From an uncultured Pelagibacteraceae bacterium (GTDB lineage: Bacteria; Pseudomonadota; Alphaproteobacteria; Pelagibacterales; Pelagibacteraceae): a stretch of 52,038 nucleotides of DNA. A program made the translations under genes and the position numbers. The stretch is from assembly GCA_902617715.1 (NCBI GenBank), contig CACMXS010000007.1:1-52038 (forward strand). Direction: 5' to 3'. Numbering within the stretch: the first letter of the stretch is position 1; each line of letters begins with the position of its first letter. Below the pieces are notes generated by a model. That model was given only the letters and a program-made list of their open reading frames with translations, was not told the DNA's origin and searched no databases. Shown piece after piece: positions 17,451 through 24,670 of the stretch.

Positions 17451-18194
17451 TCAATAACAAGTAACTGTTGAGGTGTTGCCAAAAGATTTTCTTACACTGC
17501 AATTTCTTGTATTTGAATTATAAATATTTGAGTTTGGTTGCATCAACTCTTGACCAAGATTTAGTAAAGCGTTTGACATAAACTTATTACTCTCTGATTT
17601 ATTTTGGTTTTTTGCAATTTCTTTTTGTGTATTATTCATTTGTTCTGTTTGTTGATTCTTTATGTCCAGTTCAACTAATCGCAATACGCAATCTGCAAAT
17701 TTTTCACTTTTGGGTTCGAAACCAATAGCAGTACATTGATCTTTTTTTTGAGAAATATTGAATGTGATATTGCTATTGAATTCTAACGTCTCACCTTTTC
17801 TTTTGTTCTTATCTTTTGAAATTAGTTCTAAAGCTGCACTATAAGTTAAAAGATTATCTGTACCATCCCAAATTTCTTTTATTTTACCATCAACAACATA
17901 ATTTATCTCAACAAGGTAACATTTATACTTTCCTTTTTTTTTTGATTCATAATATTGTTTGCAGGCTTTCATTGGCTTCGCTAGAGCCTCGTCTACCGTT
18001 TCACCACCACCGTAATAAAATTTTCCATATGACCATCTTAAATATGCTTTTTTTTCACTTTTTGCAGCTAGGACAACAACTCCGACATTATTATTTTGCA
18101 ACGCACTATTAAATTCTTGTTCGCCAAAATATTTTGCATAAGCATTCCCACTCAAAAACAAACCAAGAACCACGATCCCTAAAAGTTTTCTCAT
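17451..18194 (-). CDS. Secreted Cys-paired protein of the tRNA-Ser insertion (unknown function)
   Basis: A 247-residue protein with a signal peptide ending near SGNAYA (residue 20). The N-terminal part has KKAYLRWSYGKFYYGGGETVDEALAKPMKACK..KCYLV (in two pieces, about 49-95), reminiscent of DUF4189-like periplasmic domains. Residues 154-173 show C-x4-GF...FADCVLRLVELD, a Cys-pair motif I recall from other alphaproteobacterial secreted proteins. The C-terminus ends NCSVRKSFGNTSTVTCY. There are six mature cysteines (78, 92, 154, 169, 232, 246), suggesting three disulfides. It is the only gene in the insertion. No function can be assigned. Confidence 0.8.
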   Translation of the reverse strand: MRKLLGIVVLGLFLSGNAYAKYFGEQEFNSALQNNNVGVVVLAAKSEKKAYLRWSYGKFYYGGGETVDEALAKPMKACKQYYESKKKGKYKCYLVEINYVVDGKIKEIWDGTDNLLTYSAALELISKDKNKRKGETLEFNSNITFNISQKKDQCTAIGFEPKSEKFADCVLRLVELDIKNQQTEQMNNTQKEIAKNQNKSESNKFMSNALLNLGQELMQPNSNIYNSNTRNCSVRKSFGNTSTVTCY

Positions 18195-18258
18195 AATCCA
18201 AGATTACCAAATTTCGAAGCTGGACACAATGAAGCTAAGTTATAGGATTTTATAGGAC

Positions 18259-18282
18259 AAACTATTACGAAACTATTACGAA
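18259..18282 (+). repeat. Tandem 11-bp repeat, right copy
   Basis: AAACTATTACG twice in a row plus AA, identical to 17417-17440. It lies between the start of the cargo gene (18194) and the intact tRNA-Ser promoter. Confidence 0.9.
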
Positions 18283-18316
18283 AAGTAAAATTTCATAAAA
18301 AAAAAGCTCTGTTTTT

Positions 18317-18345
18317 TAGTTGAATTTATAATTTATACTTATAAA
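18317..18345 (+). promoter_or_regulatory. Predicted promoter of intact tRNA-Ser
   Basis: TAGTTG (18317-18322) and TATAAA (18340-18345), 17 bp apart, end 11 bp before the tRNA. This is the counterpart of the promoter kept at 17223-17251. Confidence 0.5.
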
Positions 18346-18356
18346 ACCTTGCTCAC

Positions 18357-18446
18357 GGAGAGATGGCTGAGCGGTTGAAAGCACCGGTCTTGAAAACCGG
18401 CAAAGGGGCAACTCTTTCCTGGGTTCGAATCCCAGTCTCTCCGCCA
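18357..18446 (+). tRNA. tRNA-Ser (UGA), CCA encoded, rebuilt at an insertion boundary
   Basis: A class II tRNA of 90 bp including CCA. Acceptor GGAGAGA pairs with TCTCTCC; anticodon stem CCGGT/ACCGG encloses loop CTTGAAA, anticodon TGA. A long variable arm follows, then T-arm CTGGG TTCGAAT CCCAG, discriminator G and CCA. The 5' part up to the anticodon loop is a duplicate of 17263-17301, so this gene is probably a hybrid of element-borne 5' and host 3' halves. Confidence 0.97.
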
Positions 18447-18455
18447 TTAAGATAT

Positions 18456-18713
18456 CTAAAATTTAAAATTTTTGAATAGATTATTAATTTTATTATCTTC
18501 AAATTTTATATTTGTTTCTAAGCCATTATAAAAATTATAAAGATTGTTATCGTCTATTTCCAATAATCTTATTAATTCATTCAAATCATTATAATCTAAT
18601 TGATCTAAGTATTTATTTGTGAAAGCTCCCAAAAGCTTATCCATTTCCTTTGTGCCGCGGTAATTTGATCTGTAAATGATTTTTTTTTTTATTTGTTCTA
18701 TATCAGCAGTCAT
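18456..18713 (-). CDS. sdhE: SdhE-like FAD assembly factor (succinate dehydrogenase assembly factor 2)
   Basis: An 85-residue helical protein of the SdhE/SDHAF2/YgfY family with the diagnostic YRGTKEMDKLLGAF segment near residues 18-31 (RGxxE) and the later acidic DDNNLYNFYNG stretch. It binds the flavoprotein subunit of succinate dehydrogenase and promotes covalent FAD attachment. It is divergent from recG, the usual arrangement in Alphaproteobacteria, leaving only 22 bp between the genes. Its 3' end is 10 bp from tRNA-Ser on the other strand. Confidence 0.9.
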   Translation of the reverse strand: MTADIEQIKKKIIYRSNYRGTKEMDKLLGAFTNKYLDQLDYNDLNELIRLLEIDDNNLYNFYNGLETNIKFEDNKINNLFKNFKF

Positions 18714-18735
18714 AATAGGAATATAATATTAGTTT

Positions 18736-20787
18736 ATGTATATTAAAAGAAATTATGAATATTTATTATCTGACCTAAGTTCTTTAAAAGGTGTGGGAGT
18801 TAAAACTACGAATTTATTAAAAAAGAAAAAAATAAATAATATTTTTGATTTATTGTGGAAATTGCCAAAATCCTATACTGATCGAAGTTTTTCATCGAAA
18901 ATTAAAAATTTAAAGATAGACGAAGTACAAACTGTTACTATAATTCCCCAGAAATATGCATTCCCAAGAATAAGAAACTTACCTAATCGAGTTATATGTA
19001 AAGATGAAACTGGTGAAATAGATTGTGTTTTTTTTAATAGTTATGAGGGATATATAAAAAAGATATTACCTATTGGAAAAGAAGTTACTATAAGTGGTAA
19101 AATTAAATATTTTCGAAATAAATATCAATTAACTAATCCTAAATATATTTCAGAAGACTCTTCAATTATAAAACAAAAACACAATAAATATTCATTAACT
19201 GAAGGTATAAGTGAAAAAATTTATAATAAAATAATATTTCAAATCATTAAGAATTTACCCAAAATGGATGAGTGGCATTCAAATGATATATTAAAAAAAT
19301 TTGATAATATAGGATGGAATGACTCAATCAGAAAGTTACATGAACCAGAAAATATTGGTAAATTTAAAGAGAATTTTTATCAAAGACTTGCTTTTGACGA
19401 AATTTTTTCAACTTTTTTAGTTAATTCAGAAATTAGAAAAAAAATTAAAAAGATTAAAAAAATTAAAAAAAAATTTGATATTAACAAACAAAATAAAATA
19501 ATATCCAAATTAGACTTTTCATTAACCACAGATCAAAATAAGACATTAAATGAAATTAATAAAGATTTATGCTCTGAAAATAAGATGTTTAGATTGCTTC
19601 AGGGTGATGTTGGAAGTGGTAAAACAATAGTATCTTTATTATCAGCCTTAAATACCATTAATTCTGATTTTCAAGTAGCTGTGATGGCACCTACTGAAAT
19701 ATTAGCTAGACAACATTTTTCATTAGCCAAAAAAATATTTCCTAAAAATATTAAAATAGAATTACTTTCTGGAAAATCGACTTATAGAGACAAAAAAAAT
19801 ATTTTAGATAAATTATTAAAAAAAGAAATTGATATAATTTTTGGAACACACGCTTTATTTCAAAAAAAGGTCGAGTTTAAAAAGTTAGGATTAATAATAA
19901 TTGATGAACAACATAAATTTGGAGTTAGTCAAAGGAAAAAATTATCTGATAAAGCTGGAAAAGATTGTGATGTACTCTTAATGACTGCAACACCAATTCC
20001 ACGTACATTAACTATGACTATATACGGAGATATGGACCTTTCGATTATACGAGAAAAACCAAATGTGAGAAAAGCTATTAAAACTTATAGTAAACTTGAA
20101 AGTAAGATTGAGGATGTTATAAAGTTTATTAAAAAAGAAATTAAACTTGGTAATCAAATTTTTTGGGTATGTCCTTTAATTGAAGAGTCTAAAAAGATTG
20201 ATCATACTTCTGCAATAAAAAAGTCTGAATATTTAAAGAAATTATTTCCTAACGAAGTTTATTTACTTCATGGAAAAACAACTATTGAAGAAAAAGAAAA
20301 AATCTTAAACAAATTTTTGAAAAATGAATTTAAGATTTTAGTTTCAACTACTATTATCGAAGTTGGTATAGATTTTCCTAATGCGAATGTAATAGTAATA
20401 GAAAATGCAAATAAATTTGGTCTGTCCCAATTACATCAACTCAGAGGCAGGGTTGGAAGAGGTAATAAAGAATCTTCATGTATATTAATGTTTAAGTCAA
20501 ACTTAAGTGAAAATGCAAAAAAAAGAATTAATATATTAAAGAATACTAATGATGGTTTTAAAATATCTGAAGAAGATATGAAAATTAGAGGCTTTGGAGA
20601 TATCTTGGGATTTAAACAAAGTGGTATAAAAAACTTTAAATTAGCTGACCCAATTCATAATCAGGACTTATTTCTTTTAGCTGAAAAAGAAATTAAAAAA
20701 ATTGAAACTACAAATCAAAATATTAGCAGGTTTAAACCTTTAATTAAACTGTATGATCGAGCAGATATAATAAACGATATAGCTTAA
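18736..20787 (+). CDS. recG: ATP-dependent DNA helicase RecG
   Basis: A 683-residue helicase remodelling stalled replication forks. The N-terminal wedge/OB domain (about 1-230) starts LSSLKGVGVKTTNLL. The motor has Walker A LLQGDVGSGKTIVSL near residue 290, APTEILARQHFSLAKK, the DExH box IIDEQHKFGVSQRKKL and TATPIPRTLTMTIYGDMD. The second half has VSTTIIEVGIDFPNANVIVIE and QLHQLRGRVGRG. Length is normal. It ends by overlapping the convergent DUF502 gene by 4 bp. Confidence 0.97.
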   Translation: MYIKRNYEYLLSDLSSLKGVGVKTTNLLKKKKINNIFDLLWKLPKSYTDRSFSSKIKNLKIDEVQTVTIIPQKYAFPRIRNLPNRVICKDETGEIDCVFFNSYEGYIKKILPIGKEVTISGKIKYFRNKYQLTNPKYISEDSSIIKQKHNKYSLTEGISEKIYNKIIFQIIKNLPKMDEWHSNDILKKFDNIGWNDSIRKLHEPENIGKFKENFYQRLAFDEIFSTFLVNSEIRKKIKKIKKIKKKFDINKQNKIISKLDFSLTTDQNKTLNEINKDLCSENKMFRLLQGDVGSGKTIVSLLSALNTINSDFQVAVMAPTEILARQHFSLAKKIFPKNIKIELLSGKSTYRDKKNILDKLLKKEIDIIFGTHALFQKKVEFKKLGLIIIDEQHKFGVSQRKKLSDKAGKDCDVLLMTATPIPRTLTMTIYGDMDLSIIREKPNVRKAIKTYSKLESKIEDVIKFIKKEIKLGNQIFWVCPLIEESKKIDHTSAIKKSEYLKKLFPNEVYLLHGKTTIEEKEKILNKFLKNEFKILVSTTIIEVGIDFPNANVIVIENANKFGLSQLHQLRGRVGRGNKESSCILMFKSNLSENAKKRINILKNTNDGFKISEEDMKIRGFGDILGFKQSGIKNFKLADPIHNQDLFLLAEKEIKKIETTNQNISRFKPLIKLYDRADIINDIA

Positions 20788-21401
20788 ATTTTATTGGATG
20801 ATGTTCCTGCTGATACAATAAATTTTGAAGCATCCTCGAAACTCATATCAAGATAAATCACATCATCTATTGGGAACATAAGTAAAAAACCACTTGTAGG
20901 GTTTGGTGTAGTTGGAACAAAAACGTTTATCAATTTTTGATTAGTTTTTTTTGCCATTTCTCCAGTGTTTTCTTTTGTAGCAAATCCAACAGCCCATACA
21001 CCTTTTCTGGGGTACTCAATTAAGACTACACTTTTTTTACCATTATCTTTATTAGAAAACGTTTCAGTCATTTGAAGTATTGCTGAATAGATCGTTCTCA
21101 AAACGGGTATTCTTTTAAAAAGATCATCTATGAGTTTTAAAATTCTTTTTCCTAAAAAAGATAGAGATAGACCTCCAACTATAGTTATAAAAATTAAAGA
21201 AATCAAAATTTCAATACCAGGAATTTCAAAAGGCAAGTAACTATTAGGATTTATATTTTCTGGTAGAATTTTTGAAGATAATCCAATTAAAATTTTACTA
21301 AGATATAAAGTAAAGCCAATAGGTATTAAAACAACTACACCTGTTATAAAGTAATTTCTTAGTATTAAAGTTAGAGATTTTTTTTTTTTATTTTTTGGCA
21401 T
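20784..21401 (-). CDS. DUF502 family membrane protein
   Basis: A 205-residue protein with two membrane segments (about residues 13-35 and 58-82) and a soluble C-terminal domain. Family marks are YFITGVVVLIPIGFTLYL, the PGIEILISLIFITIVGGL stretch, IPVLRTIYSAILQM and the proline-rich VPTTPNPTSGFLLMFP near 165-180. DUF502 proteins are widespread in bacteria and plants, with no settled role beyond a link to membrane transport or plant disease resistance. It converges on recG and shares 4 bp with it. Confidence 0.92.
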   Translation of the reverse strand: MPKNKKKKSLTLILRNYFITGVVVLIPIGFTLYLSKILIGLSSKILPENINPNSYLPFEIPGIEILISLIFITIVGGLSLSFLGKRILKLIDDLFKRIPVLRTIYSAILQMTETFSNKDNGKKSVVLIEYPRKGVWAVGFATKENTGEMAKKTNQKLINVFVPTTPNPTSGFLLMFPIDDVIYLDMSFEDASKFIVSAGTSSNKI

Positions 21402-21404
21402 ATA

Positions 21405-21482
21405 TTACTTAAAACTAGAGTATATCACAAAAACAATTGCAATAATAAATAACACTATTAAAATTTTATTATTTAGATTCAT
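21405..21482 (-). CDS. Possible 25-residue single-span membrane peptide
   Basis: On the minus strand an ATG at 21482 opens a 25-codon frame ending at 21405, 3 bp before the DUF502 start. The sequence starts MNLNNK, then a run of about 15 hydrophobic residues (ILIVLFIIAIVFVIY) and ends SSFK. Such frames are easily produced by A+T-rich DNA, but the position directly upstream of a membrane gene and the clean hydrophobic core make it worth checking. No strong ribosome binding site is visible. Confidence 0.3.
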   Translation of the reverse strand: MNLNNKILIVLFIIAIVFVIYSSFK

Positions 21483-21512
21483 GATTAAATATAATATCAA
21501 TGTTAAAGAAAA

Positions 21513-22340
21513 ATGAATAGAAGAAAATTTTTATCTTATGTTGGTTGTGGTTGTTGTGGTTTTGTGCTCAATTCCTGTGCGACAGCACCTATTACTGAAA
21601 GAAGACAACTGAAGATAGTCCCCGAGGCAAAGCTAAATGCTCAGGCTGCCCAGATATATGAAAAAATAAAAAAAAAGGAAAAATTAAGTAAAGATATTGA
21701 AACTTTAAATTTGATTAAAAATATCGGTAAGAAGATGGAAAACTCAATAGGAGAGTATTTTTATCAAGCTAAATTAGATGATCCCACAAAATTTTTCGAT
21801 TGGGAATATATATTAATTGAAAATAAAAAAGTTAGAAATGCTTGGTGTATGCCTGGAGGAAAAATTGCAGTATATACTGGAATTCTTGATGTTACAAAAA
21901 ACAGAGATGGACTAGCAGCTGTAATGGGTCATGAAATAGCTCACGCTGTTGCCAAACATTCTGTTGAGAGGGCTAGCAGAGGTACATTGTTAAATGTAGG
22001 AACAAAGATAATAGATATAGCTAGTGGAGGCATATTATCCGATATTAATAGAACAACTGGAATGGATACTGTTGGTTTGTTATCTCAATTAGGAATTATG
22101 AATCCCTTCAATAGAAAACAAGAAACTGAAGCAGATTACTTAGGAATGATTTTCTCATCCCTATCAGGTTACGATATAAGAGAAACATCTAAGATCTGGG
22201 AAAGAATGAAAGAATTTAATAAAGGAAAAACACCTCCTGAATTTATGAGTACTCATCCATCTGCAGAAAATAGAATCAAAAAAATTAATGAATGGGAAAA
22301 TAAGATAATTCTAGAATATCCACCACTTAAAATATCTTAA
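21513..22340 (+). CDS. M48-family metallopeptidase lipoprotein with twin-Arg leader
   Basis: A 275-residue peptidase. The leader NRRKFLSYVGCGCCGFVLNSC has the twin-Arg-like start and a lipobox-type Cys at about 22, so export by Tat and lipid anchoring are likely; the tat genes are in this window. The zinc motif is HEIAH in VMGHEIAHAVAKHS near residue 150 and the third ligand ETEADYLGM near 207. The final HPSAENRIKKI is typical of the family, whose members (LoiP/BepA-like) degrade or chaperone outer-membrane proteins. It stands alone, with a tRNA-Lys convergent 7 bp downstream. Confidence 0.93.
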   Translation: MNRRKFLSYVGCGCCGFVLNSCATAPITERRQLKIVPEAKLNAQAAQIYEKIKKKEKLSKDIETLNLIKNIGKKMENSIGEYFYQAKLDDPTKFFDWEYILIENKKVRNAWCMPGGKIAVYTGILDVTKNRDGLAAVMGHEIAHAVAKHSVERASRGTLLNVGTKIIDIASGGILSDINRTTGMDTVGLLSQLGIMNPFNRKQETEADYLGMIFSSLSGYDIRETSKIWERMKEFNKGKTPPEFMSTHPSAENRIKKINEWENKIILEYPPLKIS

Positions 22341-22347
22341 TAATAAG

Positions 22348-22423
<76 letters not shown>

Positions 22424-22504
22424 ATAACGTTCAGGGAACGAGATTGTGTATACATAATTATTTGAATAATTCAAATGAGAATTTGTGAGACAAATAGTAA
22501 ATCA
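22424..22504 (-). promoter_or_regulatory. tRNA-Lys upstream region with predicted promoter and two inverted repeats
   Basis: On the minus strand TTGAAT and TATACA are separated by 16 bp in this gap, followed by a leader containing the inverted repeat CGTTC-AGG-GAACG (22428-22440). A second short repeat, ATTTGAA-TAA-TTCAAAT (22460-22476), overlaps the -35 region and could also serve as a weak 3' hairpin for tgt. All are sequence predictions. Confidence 0.35.
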
Positions 22505-23617
22505 TTACAATTTATCAATGTATTTATCGTGAAATTCCTCGAATGTGCCATTATTTATGTTTTCTCTTATAGCTGACATTAATTCTTGATAAAAGTTTAT
22601 GTTGTGTAAAGTTAATAATGTAGACCCAAGTATCTCATTAGTATTAAACAGATGATTTAAATAATTTTTTGAATATTTATCTAAATTAAGATTTTTAACA
22701 TTAGGATCGAGTGGTGTATCATCAGTTTGATATTTCTTATTTCTTATATTTACTCTCCCATTCCATGTAAATGCTAAACCTGTTCTTCCTGATCTTGTTG
22801 GTAGAACACAATCAAACATATCAATACCTCTTTTAACTGCACCTAATATGTCAGATGGGGTTCCAACACCCATTAAATAATGAGGTTTTTCTTTAGGAAG
22901 AATATCTTTTATATCATCTAATACTTTAAACATCTCATTTTGTGTTTCACCTACAGCCAAACCACCAAGTGCATAGCCATCAAATCCTATTTTCATTAAT
23001 TCATTTAATGATTTAGCTCTTAAATCTTTAAATAATCCACCTTGTATAATTCCAAATAATGCTTTGTGAGGATTTGTTCCAAATGCTTTTTTAGATCTAT
23101 CTGCCCAATATAATGATAAATTCATCGACTTATTTATTAAATCATAATTGGTAGTATTTTTTGGACATTCATCCATAATCATCAAAATATCAGAGTTGAG
23201 TCCAAGCTGGATTTTAATACTTTCTTCAGGACTTAAAATGAATTTTTTTCCATCAACATGTGAATTAAATATTGCACCTTTTTCACGATCGATCTTATTT
23301 AATTTAGACAAAGACATTACCTGAAACCCCCCAGAGTCTGTAAGAATTGGTAAGTCACAATTCATAAAAGTATGTAATCCACCTACTCTTTTAATTCTTT
23401 CTACACCAGGTCTTATCATTAAATGATATGTATTAGATAAAATTATTTCTGAACCTGTTTTTTTTATATCTTCTATTTTACAAGCCTTCACTGTTGCTTG
23501 TGTGCCTACTGGCATAAAAGCTGGAGTCTGAATATTGCCACGATGTGTTTCAATTAAACCACATCGAGCATAATCATTTGTATTTTTAATTTTGAAGGCA
23601 AATTTTTTTAATGCCAT
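22505..23617 (-). CDS. tgt: tRNA-guanine transglycosylase (Tgt) lacking the zinc cysteines
   Basis: A 370-residue enzyme of normal length. It exchanges guanine-34 of GUN-anticodon tRNAs for a queuosine precursor or queuine. The TIM-barrel marks are intact: FMPVGTQATVKACK, LSNTYHLMIRPG, ILTDSGGFQVMSL (catalytic-side Asp) and the GGLAVGE loop, plus DCVLPTRSGRTG. The usual zinc site, three Cys in a C-x-C-x2-C followed by a His, is Val307, Asn309 and Leu312, while His338 remains. The gene queA normally found near tgt is not present in this window. The start is 5 bp from the ppi gene. Confidence 0.93.
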   Translation of the reverse strand: MALKKFAFKIKNTNDYARCGLIETHRGNIQTPAFMPVGTQATVKACKIEDIKKTGSEIILSNTYHLMIRPGVERIKRVGGLHTFMNCDLPILTDSGGFQVMSLSKLNKIDREKGAIFNSHVDGKKFILSPEESIKIQLGLNSDILMIMDECPKNTTNYDLINKSMNLSLYWADRSKKAFGTNPHKALFGIIQGGLFKDLRAKSLNELMKIGFDGYALGGLAVGETQNEMFKVLDDIKDILPKEKPHYLMGVGTPSDILGAVKRGIDMFDCVLPTRSGRTGLAFTWNGRVNIRNKKYQTDDTPLDPNVKNLNLDKYSKNYLNHLFNTNEILGSTLLTLHNINFYQELMSAIRENINNGTFEEFHDKYIDKL

Positions 23618-23622
23618 TAAAG

Positions 23623-24183
23623 TTATTGAGATTTAAAACTAATAATTTTATCTGGGTTTTCTACTGCACCATTATTGTTATCATCTCCACGCTTAATCTT
23701 ATCTACGAATTCCATTCCTTCAATGACTTTTCCAAATACAGTATATTGTCTATCAAGGAATGGTGCAGGTTTAAAACAAATGAAGAATTGACTATTTGCG
23801 CTGTTAGGATCAGATGATCTAGCCATTGATAAAGTACCTCTATCATGAGGTAAGCTGTTAAATTCTTGTTTTAGATCGGGTAAATCTGATCCACCCATAC
23901 CAGCCATTCTAAGATTAAAATCTGGTGAGTTTGAATTACCAAATTTTACATCGCCAGTTTGAGCCATAAATCCATCGATAACTCTGTGGAAAACTACATT
24001 ATCATATTTACCAGCATCAGCTAGCTCTTTAATTCTTTTTACATGATTAGGTGCAACATCTTCAAATAATTCTATCTTAACATCACCGTCTTTTAGTTTT
24101 AATATCATAATATTTTCCTCCGAATTAGATTGATTAATAATTAAAAAAAAGAAAATTATTATATTAATTAATAACTTGTTCAT
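23623..24183 (-). CDS. Periplasmic cyclophilin-type peptidyl-prolyl isomerase
   Basis: A 186-residue protein with a signal peptide (residues 1-21, ending about NQSNS). The cyclophilin core is recognisable by NVVFHRVIDGFMAQTGD (Arg and Phe of the active site) and NSQFFICFKPAPFLDRQYTV, followed by VFGKVIEGMEFVDKI. It should catalyse proline isomerisation in exported proteins. Its first codons overlap the 3' end of coaD by 20 bp, part of a compact gyrA-coaD-ppi-tgt run. Confidence 0.94.
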   Translation of the reverse strand: MNKLLINIIIFFFLIINQSNSEENIMILKLKDGDVKIELFEDVAPNHVKRIKELADAGKYDNVVFHRVIDGFMAQTGDVKFGNSNSPDFNLRMAGMGGSDLPDLKQEFNSLPHDRGTLSMARSSDPNSANSQFFICFKPAPFLDRQYTVFGKVIEGMEFVDKIKRGDDNNNGAVENPDKIISFKSQ

Positions 24184-24670
24184 ATTTTCTTTTTAGTAAT
24201 TTTATTGTGCTTTTTGTTGTAAATTTCTTAATATCACCTTTTAGTTTAACTATCTCTTTTACAAACCTAGATGAGATAATTTGATTTTCTATGTCGGACA
24301 TTAAAAAAACTGTTTCAATTTTATTATTCAATTTTCTATTCATACCAGCTAGCTGAAATTCGTATTCAAAATCAGAGACGGCTCTCAATCCTCTTAATAT
24401 AATGTTTGCTTTGTATTTTTTACATAAATCTGTTGTTAAAGAATCAAAAATAATAACATTTATTTTTTTTCTACTTAATTTTAAATCTGAAAATAAAGCT
24501 TTTTTAATAATTTCTACTCTCTCGAATGAATCAAATAGATAGTCTTTATTATCAACATCAGATACAGCAACTATTACTTTATCGAAAATTCTAATGCCTT
24601 TTTTAATTAAATCAATATGACCAAAAGTAATTGGATCAAAGGTACCAGGATAAATTGCTATTTTATTCAT
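24164..24670 (-). CDS. coaD: Phosphopantetheine adenylyltransferase
   Basis: A 168-residue enzyme of coenzyme A synthesis that joins ATP and 4'-phosphopantetheine. The nucleotidyl transferase motif GTFDPITFGHIDLI near residues 9-22, the RGLRAVSDFEYEFQLAGMNR segment near 93-112, and ISSRFVKEI near 132 (where many relatives have ISST) are present. The start overlaps the gyrA stop by one base, so it is translationally coupled to gyrA. Confidence 0.96.
   Translation of the reverse strand: MNKIAIYPGTFDPITFGHIDLIKKGIRIFDKVIVAVSDVDNKDYLFDSFERVEIIKKALFSDLKLSRKKINVIIFDSLTTDLCKKYKANIILRGLRAVSDFEYEFQLAGMNRKLNNKIETVFLMSDIENQIISSRFVKEIVKLKGDIKKFTTKSTIKLLKRKYEQVIN

Larger units (their letters stand above)
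17302..18354. mobile_element. Small insertion at tRNA-Ser: apparent remnant of an integrative element
   Basis: The DNA between the tRNA-Ser half and the intact tRNA-Ser holds a single secreted-protein gene on the minus strand, tandem 11-bp repeats near both ends, and nothing else. A second copy of the tRNA promoter and 5' half makes up its right flank. Tyrosine recombinases commonly cross over in the anticodon loop of tRNA genes, which fits the breakpoint. There is no integrase, relaxase or phage gene, so autonomous mobility is not supported; it could be a decayed element, a satellite or a rearrangement. Confidence 0.6.

Noticed and set aside
17816..18112. Plus-strand open frame of 98 codons inside the insertion.
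   Set aside because: It is antisense to the cargo gene, has a low-complexity product with no start context, and the minus-strand gene has a signal peptide and Cys pattern.
17417..18282. Tandem repeats as a CRISPR array.
   Set aside because: Two 11-bp units per site without spacers or cas genes do not make an array.
18296..18316. A-run, GCTCTG, T-run as an intrinsic terminator before tRNA-Ser.
   Set aside because: The stem would be only A-T pairs with a six-base loop and gives no stable hairpin.
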